Below, piece by piece: positions 26,660-35,482 of a stretch of 64,000 nt of DNA. Location of the stretch: assembly GCA_016712285.1 (NCBI GenBank), contig JADJRK010000001.1, forward strand, positions 1,612,001 to 1,676,000, written 5' to 3'. This DNA comes from Planctomycetota bacterium. Lineage in GTDB: Bacteria; Planctomycetota; UBA8742; UBA2392. The notes beneath the pieces are model-generated. The model saw only the letters and a list, made by a program, of their open reading frames with translations, made no database searches and had not been told where the DNA came from. A program made the position numbers and the translations under genes. Position 1 is the stretch's first letter. Every line of letters begins with the position of its first letter.

Positions 26660-29600
26660 CACTCCCCGGCTGCGTACTTCTGCTTGGCGTCCTGCAGGAA
26701 GCTGGCGAAGTCGCTTCCGGAGAGACTCGAAATGTTCGTGGGCGGCACCAGCCGCGCCAGTTCACGGCCTTTGCTGTCGGTCACGATATACAACGGAACT
26801 GCGAAACTGCCTCCCCCCGTGTACTTGTGAAGGTTCTGGGCGGGGACCGGATCCGTGTCGCTGTCGGTATACTGGGCTACGAGCACAAAATCGTCCTTGA
26901 ACTGGTTGTAGACCTGATCGCGAGGAAAGATGTCTCGTTCCACGAGACGGCAGTTCTTTCAGTTGTAGCCCGTGAAGTCGATGAAGACGGGCTTGTTCAC
27001 CTTGGCGGATGTCTCCAGCCCCTTGGCCAGGTCGTGCTCCCAGGGCAGTGACTTGGGGTCGTTGCGGGGCGCGCCACCTCCCAGCGACAGCTGGATACCG
27101 CCGTTTTCAGGGGGCAAGGGCAGGATGCCCTCAAGCGTCGGGCCGAACTTGGCGCCGAACATGCCGGGCACCAGGTACAGCGCAAACGCGATAAACGCCA
27201 CCGCAAACAAGGACCGGATAACGCCGACCTGTTTCGTTTCTTCGTGGTCGTGCGGCATGCGGAAGAACCCGAACAGGTACAGGCCCGAAGCAAGGCTGAC
27301 CGTGATCCACACCGCCAGCACCACATAGCGGTTGACCCATTCGGCGGCGGGCATGCTGGCGAACGCCTGCTCAGCCGCGCTGAAGTACATGATCGCCAGG
27401 CCGATCTCGACAAACCCGAACACGACTTTCAAGGCGTTCATCCAGCCGCCCGACTTGGGCAACTTCTTCATCAGGCTTGGGAACTGGCCCATGACGAAGA
27501 TCGGCAACGCCATGCCGGTGCTGAACGCCAGCATCGCTAGCGTGGGCAACCAGATGTCGCCGCCGGCGGCGCCCGCCAGGAACGCACCGGCAATCGGGCC
27601 GGTGCACGAAAAGCTAATCAGCGCAAACGCCGAGCCGCTGAAGAAGGCCTTGGCGTAGCCTTTGCCTTCCTTCTGGGCCGAGATCTGTTTCTTGGTGAAC
27701 CATGCGGTCATGAATGCCGGCACGCGCAGTTCAAACAAACCAAGGAAGCTCAGGGCAAAGGTCAGAAACAGAATCGCCAGGAACCCGTTCACCCACCCGT
27801 TGGTCGAAATCTTCTGGGCACCGGTAGCGCCGACCAGCGCCGACGTGATCAAACCGAACAGTGTGAAGCTTGCGACAATGCAGGTGCAGTAGATGAATGC
27901 TGTAACCAGCGGCGAGCGGCCCTTTTCTGACTGGCTGACAAAGAACCCCACTGTCAGCGGCAGAACCGGCAGCACGCAAGGCGTCAACAACGTGATCATC
28001 CCGCCAAGCAGCGCAAAGAACAGGAACAGCCAGATGCCGCCGGCCTTCTCAATTTCACCGTCGATGCCTGAGCCCCCGCCGGTGCCGGTTGCCTCGGTCA
28101 CGCCGCCCTCATCGCCGTCCGGCGATACTTCGACCATCGCCACCCAACCGAACTCGCGGTTCGGAGACTCCGGTGTCTTGGCGTTGAAGAAGATGCAACC
28201 GTTGCTGTCGCAGTACTGACCGTTCACGTGTCCCGTCACGGTGTACTTGCCGGGCTTCAGGTCGGCGGGCACGTCAAAATCAAGCACCAGCGTGAACTCA
28301 TGCGGAAGGCGCCACTCTTCGCCGAAGCCTTCATCGATTTTCTCGGCGGGCTCGGGGTACTTCCATTCGCCAATCGGCTTCAGGCCGGCGCTATCTTTCA
28401 GCGTTGCGGTCAGCGGAATGTTGACCTCGGTCGCCTTGGTACCGGGATGGTAGGCGTGGTAAATCTCGCCGGCGCCGTTGTCCTTCATGGTGAACTTGAG
28501 AACCACCGAGTTCTTGCTGCCGGGCTTCACCTTGGCGTTTGCAAACGCTGCGCTGAAATCCATGCCCTGCGCCTGTCCCTCGGTCGGGGGCCCGAACAAG
28601 CCCTTGGGCCAGGCTGCCGCATCTGCGGCTGCGGGCTCGACGGCGACGGGCGTTGGTTGCTCCGGCTGATCAACCACCGGCTCAGGCTTGGCCGGTTGCT
28701 CACCTTTGAGGAATGCCACGAACTCATGGGCGCGCTTGTCGGCGGGTAACGTGCTGCCGATGCCGCGCACGACCTTCGCGTCGTGGTCCATGATCGCGTA
28801 ATACGGCACAGGCGCGCCGGGCGTGGGCCGATACATCGCCCACAACTCGTTGTAGCGCGCGTCGTTCACGTCGTTCTGGACACTGGCGATTACGAACCCG
28901 GTGAACAGTTCCTTCACCACGGCCAGCGTGAAGACAAACTTTTCCATCTTGCGGCAGGGTGCGCAATTCTCGCCGTTGAAGTCCACCAGCAACGGCTTGC
29001 CCTCTTTGCGGGCTTGCTCAAGGGCGTAGTCGAAGTCCAGGTAGAACCCGTGGCTGTCTTTTCGGGCTCGGTCCAGTGCCGGCAGCGGCGCGTCACTTGT
29101 GGTGACTTCAAGCGTTGCGGCAAACGTGCCGTCGTTCAGGTAGCAGCCGCCGTCGTCACAGACCTGGACTCTGTAGCTGCCCGAAAGCGGCAGCTTGCCG
29201 GTGACGGCGCTCGGCACTTCGAACGTGTACTTGAGCGTAACCTTGCCCTCGTACTCAAGCTCATACCAGTCTTCGTCGTACTTGACCTTCTTGGCGTCGG
29301 GCCAGCTTTCTGACTTCAGCGTCAGTCCCGACGTCTGCGTGAACTGAACCCTCGGCGCCTCGCCGTAGCCCTTCACGGTGGCGTTGTCCTTGTGATAGGT
29401 GTGAAAGTGCTCGGGCAGTTCAATCGTGAGCTCAAGTGTGGCTTCGCCCCCAGCCTTGGCGGCAGCGGCGAACGCGGCGCTTACGGTCGCCGTCGGAATC
29501 TTCGGCTTTGAGCCATCTGCGCCGGGCTGCACCGCAACGTCCACCTGAAATCCGCCCTCGGTAATCAGGCAGCCGTCGTCGTTGCAGAACTGCGTCTGAT

Positions 29601-30384
29601 GCGTGCCGGCTAGCTTGACGCTACCAGTAGCGCTGGCTGGCACCTTGAACACATAAGCGATGTCAAACGTGCCGGTGTACTCGGACTCTGTGGCTTCGAG
29701 TTCTTCGTAATAGCGGTCAGTGGCCTTGGGCCACTCTTCGCGCGCCAACTCAAAACCCGCGAGGTCGGTCCATCTCACGATCGGCGCCAGGCCGTAGCCC
29801 TTGTTGTCCTTGTGGTAGGCGTGATAGCCGGCTGGCACTGTGAAGCGCAGCTTCAGCGTGTACTCCTTGCCAGGCTGGGCCTTGCCCTCGGCAATCGGCG
29901 CGACCGTGGCTGCCAGCACCGGTTCTGCGGACACTACTTCCATGTCTGCGCTGAATTGCGCATCGGACATGAAGCAGCCGTTCTCGTCACAGAACTGCGT
30001 CTCGTGAGTGCCGGCAATGCGCAACCGACCGCTTGCCCCAGCGGGTACGTCGAAAATGTAGCCGATCGTGAACGTGCCCGAATACTCCCACTCTTCGCCG
30101 AAGTCATCTTTGTGCTTCGTGGGATCGGGCCAGACTTCGCTGTTGAGCTTCAGACCCGATGTCTCGGTAAATTTGACCTTGGGCGCCATGCCGACGCCGG
30201 GGTTGTCCTTGTGGTAGGCGTGATAACCCTCAGGGATGGTGAACTGCAGCTTGAACGTCCACTGCTTGCCAGGCTCAACACTGCCTTCGACGAGTGGTTG
30301 CACCTCGACGGTCAGGCCTTCCTGCGCGCACAGCACACCCCCGGCGAGCAACAAAGCCGCCAGCGGCAGAAATCGCAGACGCAT
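26659..30384 (-). CDS. DsbD-like thiol:disulfide interchange selenoprotein (Sec at residue 1142)
   Basis: Read through one in-frame TGA (26959-26961), this is a 1241-residue protein. It has a signal peptide (1-21). Three DsbD-alpha-like repeats each hold a C(D/N)xxGC pair near residues 133, 270 and 411. A thioredoxin domain with CAPC lies at about 474-477, and a fourth alpha-like repeat has its pair near 727. The eight-helix DsbD membrane core spans about 781-1075 with cysteines in LTPCVLPVLP and SFSCTGPIAG. The C-terminal thioredoxin-like domain reads FIDFTGYN-U-KNCR, where relatives have CxxC. The frame continues 99 codons past the TGA. It should carry electrons from the cytoplasm to periplasmic thiol partners. 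The start at 30384 has AAGGAG. Without recoding, the protein would lose its last active site. Confidence 0.85.
26932..26961 (-). promoter_or_regulatory. Sec UGA codon and putative bacterial SECIS hairpin
   Basis: On the minus strand the TGA is followed after 10 bases by GTCTCG, loop TGGAA, then CGAGAC: a perfect 6-bp stem. The loop is at bases +17 to +21 after the UGA and has G in its second and third positions. This matches the spacing and loop G of bacterial SECIS elements bound by SelB. Confidence 0.7.
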
Positions 30385-30587
30385 CCTAGCTCCTTCCTTA
30401 GCAGCACAGCAGAAGCGCCGCACCGGTACGCCGGCATTCCTGCTGTACCTATGCTACGCGGGCGCTATGCAATTTGGGACCATTTTATTCGGTTGCTTCG
30501 CTGGCCACTCGACCATTGCGCCGCCACTTGCGGCTTATATCGTCCTCTTTCAACAGCCGCGCTTGCGGCTTTATTCGTGAATAGACC

Positions 30588-31838
30588 ATGCGCTACCTGC
30601 TGGTGCTGATCGACGGCCTTGCCGACACACCCCTCAAGGAATTGGGGGGCAAGACACCGCTGGAAGCCGCCACCGCCCCTGCTTTGGACAAGCTGGCCAC
30701 GTCCGGACGGCTGGGGACCATACGCACCATCCCGCGCGAAGAGCCGCCCGAGACGCTGGCGGCCCTGTTCACGCTGCTGGGCTATCCGCCCGGGCCCTAC
30801 CTGACCGGGCGCGGCTACTACGAAGCCTTGGCCATGGGCATGATGCTGAGTGACGAGGAGTGGTGCTTTCGGCTGCAGTTTGTGACAGCAGTCGACGGCA
30901 AGATTGCCGACACTCGGGCCGGCGGGCTGAGCGAGCAAGAAGGCAAAGAGCTGCTCAAGGCGCTCGAGTTTCACTTCAAGCAGACCAAAATTCGCTTTGT
31001 TCAGGGGCGCGGCCACAGCCACCTGATGATCGTGGACGGCGTGGACTTTAACGGCCTGACCACGGTCAGCCCGTTCAATGTGCTTGACCTGCCGTACAAG
31101 GAACATCTGCCCGAGGGCGCCGGCGCCGAGACACTGCTGAAAGTCATCAATGAGGCGCCGGGCGTGCTGAGCAAGCACGAGGTCAACCGCGTGCGCGTTG
31201 ACCTGAAGCAGAACCCTGCAAACGCCGTGTGGCTGTGGGGCGGTGGCACCAGCGTGGACGTGCCGGGCTTTCAGAAGACGTTCGGGCTTGATGCGGCGAT
31301 GGTCAGCTACAGCGACCTGTTTCGCGGCGTCGCGGTCGCGACCGGCATTCGCGTGATCAACCCCGGCGAATCACCGTTTGTGCGCGAGCCCAGCGGGCGC
31401 ATGGCCGCCGTCAACCCGGACAAAGAGGCCAGCAAGGCAACAGAGACCGAAGAGATCACCAAGGTTCGCCTAAGTGTCGAGCAGGCCCTCACGGGCACGG
31501 ACTTCGTAATTGCCCACTTCAGCTATCCCGACGACTACAGCCACCAGGGCGACGCGCAGGGCAAGGTGCGCAGCATCGAGCTGCTGGACAAGCACTTTTT
31601 CAAACCTCTGCACAAGAAGCTGGCCGAGATGGGTGAGGTTCGCCTGACCGTTGTGCCCACACTGATGTGCCGCATTGAGACACGCCAGCACGACGAACGG
31701 CCAGTTCCATTCCTGATGTGGGGCCCGGGCGTGGAGAGCCGCTGGAATCTCACGCTGACAGAGACGAACGCGCATGACACGGGCATCAAGATCGACGACG
31801 GCACGCGCTTGATTGACTACATGATCAACGGGTTGTGA
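30588..31838 (+). CDS. apgM: Archaeal-type 2,3-bisphosphoglycerate-independent phosphoglycerate mutase
   Basis: A 416-residue member of the alkaline-phosphatase superfamily that interconverts 3- and 2-phosphoglycerate. The N-terminal LLVLIDGLADTP supplies the metal-binding Asp. ATAPALDKLATSGRLGTI, GYPPGPYLTGRGYYEALAMG and the late HDTGIKIDDGTRLIDYM follow the ApgM pattern. IAHFSYPDDYSHQGDAQGKVRSIELLDKHF is the second metal-site region. Length fits ApgM rather than GpmI. The stop overlaps the hpt start by one base (TGATG), an unusual pairing of glycolysis with purine salvage. Confidence 0.9.
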   Translation: MRYLLVLIDGLADTPLKELGGKTPLEAATAPALDKLATSGRLGTIRTIPREEPPETLAALFTLLGYPPGPYLTGRGYYEALAMGMMLSDEEWCFRLQFVTAVDGKIADTRAGGLSEQEGKELLKALEFHFKQTKIRFVQGRGHSHLMIVDGVDFNGLTTVSPFNVLDLPYKEHLPEGAGAETLLKVINEAPGVLSKHEVNRVRVDLKQNPANAVWLWGGGTSVDVPGFQKTFGLDAAMVSYSDLFRGVAVATGIRVINPGESPFVREPSGRMAAVNPDKEASKATETEEITKVRLSVEQALTGTDFVIAHFSYPDDYSHQGDAQGKVRSIELLDKHFFKPLHKKLAEMGEVRLTVVPTLMCRIETRQHDERPVPFLMWGPGVESRWNLTLTETNAHDTGIKIDDGTRLIDYMINGL

Positions 31839-32356
31839 TGACTGAGCCGTATCCAGTTGTGTTCAGCAGTGAGCAGATCCAGTCGCGCGTGAGCGAGTTG
31901 GCTGCCCGCATTTCGGCCGACTATGCGGGGCGGCGGCTGCTGTGCCTGGTTGTGCTCCGCGGCGGTTTCTTTTTCGCAGCGGACCTGATTCGGCAGTTGA
32001 AGGGCGTAAATGTTGAGCTGGAGTTCATCAAGCTCGAAAGCTACGTAGGGCAGACGTCCAGCGGTCGTCTGCGATTTCATGGTCAGTTGCCACGCATCAG
32101 CGGTTACGAAGTGCTGGTGATCGAAGACCTGGTCGACACGGGCCTGACGTTGGCCAACCTGCACGAGGCAGTCAAGGCGCAGGGACCGCGCAGCCTGCGC
32201 TACGCAATTGTCGTCGACAAAAAGGCACGTCGAGAGATTCCGTTCGAGTGCGAGTACGTCTGCTTTGACGTCGAAGCCGACAAGTTCCTCGTCGGCTATG
32301 GCATGGACGACAACAACAAGGGCCGAACGCTGCCCTATATCGGCGAAGTCAAGTAA
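31838..32356 (+). CDS. hpt: Hypoxanthine phosphoribosyltransferase
   Basis: A 172-residue purine-salvage enzyme that converts hypoxanthine or guanine plus PRPP to IMP or GMP. The PRPP-binding loop is VLVIEDLVDTGLTL (about 98-111). LLCLVVLRGGFFFAADL gives the first strand-loop, and the C-terminal VDKKARREIPFECEYVCFDV is typical of Hpt. The ATG at 31838 shares a base with the apgM stop; a GTG one codon earlier is the alternative. Translation is probably coupled to apgM. Confidence 0.93.
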   Translation: MTEPYPVVFSSEQIQSRVSELAARISADYAGRRLLCLVVLRGGFFFAADLIRQLKGVNVELEFIKLESYVGQTSSGRLRFHGQLPRISGYEVLVIEDLVDTGLTLANLHEAVKAQGPRSLRYAIVVDKKARREIPFECEYVCFDVEADKFLVGYGMDDNNKGRTLPYIGEVK

Positions 32357-32555
32357 CGCGCCGAAACCCTGCCTGTCTCCTTAAAACGCCACATGCATGG
32401 CACGGCCATTGCCGAGCGTATGCCACTTTTCCGGCACCCCTCTGCCAGAACTTTTGCGCGTAAATCCTTACTCCCACGTGGTTTAACAGGAACCAGAGCG
32501 GGACGACTGGCGTCCCTTAAACAGAAGGGCCACGCAGAAGAACCGGAGAAGAACC

Positions 32556-33107
32556 ATGAAAGCCTTACTCGCAGCGTTTGCAGGAATACTGATGATTGGA
32601 GCAGTCGGCGCTTCCGACCTGAACGCCCAGCGCGTCAGCGTGCGGATCAACAAGGGTAACAAGAGCGTCGAGGTCAACACCGGCCGCGGTGGCGGTCGCA
32701 TCGAGCGCGAACAGCCCAAGCCCCAGCCGCAAGCAGGGCACTACATCACCGTCAAGAAGAAGGTCTGGCACCCGGGCCACTACGAGACGGTCTCGGAGCG
32801 CGTGTTCGTACCCGCCACGACCAAGACTGTGATCGAACGCGTCTACGTCCCCGCCGAGACATACACCGTGCGGGAACGCCGGGTGGACTCATGCGGACAT
32901 GTCTTCTTTGTCAATGTCTGCAAGACCATCCCCGCGCATTACAAGAACGTTGAGAAGTGCGTGGTGGTGCCTGCACACTACGACACCTGCGAGCGCCAGG
33001 TGTGGGTCGAAGGGCACTACGACATCGTCGAAGAGCGCGTGTGGGTCAAGGGTGACCCCGACTGCGACGACGGCCATGGCCACGTCGTGAGCCACAGAGG
33101 GCGATAG
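32556..33107 (+). CDS. Secreted repeat protein with HY/VWV motifs
   Basis: A 183-residue protein with a signal peptide (about 1-24, ending SDLNAQ). From residue about 65 on, it is built of short repeats around HYxxVxxxVWxPxHY: AGHYITVKKKVWHPGHYETVSERVFVP, IERVYVPAETYTV, IPAHYKNVEKCVVVPAHY, ERQVWVEGHYDIVEERVWV. Such Tyr/Val/Pro repeats resemble secreted proteins seen in Planctomycetota, but I can name no family. Five Cys may form disulfides. GGAGAAGAACC precedes the ATG. Function unknown. Confidence 0.75.
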   Translation: MKALLAAFAGILMIGAVGASDLNAQRVSVRINKGNKSVEVNTGRGGGRIEREQPKPQPQAGHYITVKKKVWHPGHYETVSERVFVPATTKTVIERVYVPAETYTVRERRVDSCGHVFFVNVCKTIPAHYKNVEKCVVVPAHYDTCERQVWVEGHYDIVEERVWVKGDPDCDDGHGHVVSHRGR

Positions 33108-33231
33108 CCCGGCGGCTGATGACGCCCAACTCCCCCGGGCGTCCCGCCGGTAAGAGCGATCCCGCGGCAGCAGTCGCGGGATCGCTGCATTTGTTTCGCG
33201 CTGTCTTCCTAGTGTCGAGCCACGTTGCACA

Positions 33232-33450
33232 ATGCTGTGCATGTGGGACTACCGAAAAGTCGGCACGCGCATCTGCGTCTGTTTCGACGTCAGCAACACC
33301 GACGCCCTGCAGACCTGGCAGGAAACGCCCAGCGTGGGTGAACTGACGCGCCGCTATTCGTGTGGTAACAACTGTGGCATGTGCATCCCCTACTTCGCCG
33401 AGCTGCTGGCGGAATGGCAGCGTGGCACATGGCCGGCGACCGGAGCCTGA
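33232..33450 (+). CDS. BFD-like [2Fe-2S]-binding protein
   Basis: A 72-residue protein with the cysteine pattern of bacterioferritin-associated ferredoxin: CxC at 15 and 17, then C-x3-C-x2-C in YSCGNNCGMCIPYF (44, 48, 51). The BFD fold binds one 2Fe-2S cluster with four Cys. Bfd releases iron from bacterioferritin, but no bacterioferritin lies nearby, so the partner is unknown. The start is the ATG at 33232 or 33241. The stop is one base before the EVE gene start, so the two are likely co-transcribed. Confidence 0.7.
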   Translation: MLCMWDYRKVGTRICVCFDVSNTDALQTWQETPSVGELTRRYSCGNNCGMCIPYFAELLAEWQRGTWPATGA

Positions 33451-33451
33451 G

Positions 33452-33991
33452 ATGAAACACTGGCTGGTGAAATCTGAGCCCGGGACGTACTCCATCGATG
33501 ACCTTGCGCGAGACGGCCGCACGGCATGGGAAGGCATTCGCAATTACCAGGCACGCAACAACCTGCGCGCCATGAGCGTCGGCGACCTGGTACTGTTCTA
33601 CCACTCCAGCGCAAACCCAACGGGCGTGGCGGGCGTGGCGTCAGTGGCGCGGGCGGCCTACCCCGATGAAGCAGCCTTCACCAAGGGCCATGACTACTTT
33701 GACCCCAAGTCTGATCGCGCGAACCCGACCTGGTTTCTGGTTGACCTTTCCTTTGTCGAAACACTCTCGCGCGTGGTTACGCTTGACGAGTTGAAGCAGA
33801 CGCCGGGCCTGCAGGACATGGTGCTGATCAGGTCCGGGCGGCTTTCTGTACAGCCTGTAACGGCGAGTGAGTTCGAACTGGTACGCAAACTGGGCCGGGC
33901 GACCGCGTCGCCAGTGCTGGCCAAAGCAAAGAAGGCTCGGGCCAAAGCACCCCGCAAGTCGGTGAAGCGTTCGCCCAAGCGAAAGTCGTGA
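33452..33991 (+). CDS. EVE domain protein
   Basis: A 179-residue protein whose first about 145 residues form an EVE domain, a PUA-like fold that reads modified bases. Typical landmarks are WLVKSEPGTYSIDDL, TAWEGIRNYQARNNLRAM, GDLVLFYHSS and ANPTWFLVDL. A basic Lys/Arg/Ala tail of about 35 residues follows, which could bind nucleic acid. The ATG at 33452 follows the BFD stop with GGAG just upstream. The stop overlaps the next gene (TGATG). Confidence 0.9.
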   Translation: MKHWLVKSEPGTYSIDDLARDGRTAWEGIRNYQARNNLRAMSVGDLVLFYHSSANPTGVAGVASVARAAYPDEAAFTKGHDYFDPKSDRANPTWFLVDLSFVETLSRVVTLDELKQTPGLQDMVLIRSGRLSVQPVTASEFELVRKLGRATASPVLAKAKKARAKAPRKSVKRSPKRKS

Positions 33992-34449
33992 TGCCCATGC
34001 GGTACTTGAACCGGAAATGGGCAGACGGCGAATACGACGAGTTCACGACGGACTTGTACTACGGCGTGTACATGCGGCACCTGGTGGACACCGCCCCCGA
34101 GTTGCCACAAGGCGCGCGCGCGTTTGCCATGCTGAGCCGCGGGCAGCTGCTTGCCTCGGGCGAGTTGGTCGCAACGCGATTTGACGAAGCCGCCCAGAGT
34201 TTCACGCTGATCCTCAAATTCATCAGCGGGACCGAAGAGAACTTCCTTGAGCTCGAGTACCTCGGCGTCTCCAAGGACACCAGTGAACTGGATGCCTTTG
34301 AACTGGCGGACGGTTGCCTGACCGAAGAGTTTGACCTCGGGCCCGAGGGCACGTTCGAACATCGCATCCTGCTGGAACCTGAGGGCGAAGCCGTCATCCG
34401 TTTCACCGACCTGAAACTTCACGCCAAGCGCGCCGGCGAAGACGAATGA
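33991..34449 (+). CDS. Acidic cytoplasmic protein of unknown function
   Basis: A 152-residue protein, strongly acidic towards the C-terminus, without signal peptide or membrane segment. The predicted pattern is mostly beta strands (for example FTLILKFISGTEENFLELEYLGVS and LPEGEAVIRFTDLKLHAK-like segments). I do not recognise it. The ATG shares its A with the TGA of the EVE gene, so it belongs to the BFD-EVE operon. Function not assigned. Confidence 0.65.
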   Translation: MPMRYLNRKWADGEYDEFTTDLYYGVYMRHLVDTAPELPQGARAFAMLSRGQLLASGELVATRFDEAAQSFTLILKFISGTEENFLELEYLGVSKDTSELDAFELADGCLTEEFDLGPEGTFEHRILLEPEGEAVIRFTDLKLHAKRAGEDE

Positions 34450-34459
34450 TGCCTGGCGC

Positions 34460-35428
34460 CTATGCCACGCGATGTGCCGGCTCTTGACCTGTCAATACGG
34501 CAATCACCGCGCGCGCGCACATGCGGCCCATCTCATCGCGTGCTTCGTGCGTGGCGCTGCCTAGGTGCGGCAGCAGCACGACGTTTTCCAGCGCCGCCAG
34601 CCCGGGTGCCAGCGCGGGCTCCTGTTCATAGACATCCAGCCCCGCACCGGCGATGCGCCCGTCACGCAGCGCGGCAACAAGCGCCGATTCGTCCACCACA
34701 GGGCCGCGAGCCGTGTTGATCAGAAACGCCGTCGGTTTCATGCGGGCCAGCGCAGCCGCATCGATCAGGTGTTTCGTCTGGGGCGTGAGCGGGCAATGCA
34801 GGCTCACGAAGTCGCTGCGCGCCAGCAAGTCATCCAGCCCGGCCTGTTCGGCCTGCAGCTCGCTTTCCCAGTCGCTACGCGCGGTGCGGGCGTGATAGAG
34901 AATCGGGCACGAAAAACCCAAGCGCATTGTCTCTGCCACACGCTTGCCGATGCGTCCTGCACCGACAATCCCGACGGTCTTGCCGTACACGCCGTGGCCA
35001 CGCATGAACATCGGCGCCCAGCCGCTGAACTTTCCTTGCCGGGTCACCGTGTCGCCCTCCACCATCCGCCGCGCACAGGCCAGCATCAGCCCGACGGCGA
35101 CTTCGGCCGTGGCGTCAGTCAGCACGTCAGGCGTGTTGCAGACAGCAATGCCCAGCTCGCGGGCAGTGGCCAGCGCGATGTTGTTCACGCCGACGGCGTA
35201 GGTCGCCACCACGCGCAGTTTCGGCGACAGCGCCCTCAGCAGGTTCTCATCGACGGGGTCCGCCAGTGTGCAGATCAACGCGTCCGCACCCGATGCCGCC
35301 GCCACGATCTCGGCATGCGAGAGATTCCGGTCGTGCGGATTGACGGCAATCTTTGCATCCGGCAGCGCGCTTCGCAGCAGCGCAAGCGCGGCGTCGGGTA
35401 CCGCGCGAGTGATGAGAATGTCGGGCAT
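34460..35428 (-). CDS. D-isomer 2-hydroxyacid dehydrogenase
   Basis: A 322-residue NAD(P)-dependent 2-hydroxyacid dehydrogenase. The Rossmann motif is GKTVGIVGAGRIGKRVAE (about 145-162). The catalytic Arg lies in INTARGPVVDE, Glu in LDVYEQEPAL and His in LLPHLGSATHEAR. Sequence style is closest to glyoxylate/hydroxypyruvate or gluconate-type reductases (GyaR/GhrB), but substrate specificity cannot be read from the sequence. It is the downstream neighbour of the response regulator on the same strand. Confidence 0.88.
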   Translation of the reverse strand: MPDILITRAVPDAALALLRSALPDAKIAVNPHDRNLSHAEIVAAASGADALICTLADPVDENLLRALSPKLRVVATYAVGVNNIALATARELGIAVCNTPDVLTDATAEVAVGLMLACARRMVEGDTVTRQGKFSGWAPMFMRGHGVYGKTVGIVGAGRIGKRVAETMRLGFSCPILYHARTARSDWESELQAEQAGLDDLLARSDFVSLHCPLTPQTKHLIDAAALARMKPTAFLINTARGPVVDESALVAALRDGRIAGAGLDVYEQEPALAPGLAALENVVLLPHLGSATHEARDEMGRMCARAVIAVLTGQEPAHRVA

Positions 35429-35482
35429 CTGCGCGTCCGGGTTGTGGTTCGCTTGCGGCCTGTGATCGCTCGATTCAAACGC

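Noticed and set aside
26659..26943. Separate 94-residue thioredoxin-like gene starting at GTG
   Set aside because: It is in frame with the gene upstream of the TGA, the GTG is an internal Val, no Shine-Dalgarno precedes it, and alone it would lack the active-site motif. It is the C-terminus of the selenoprotein.
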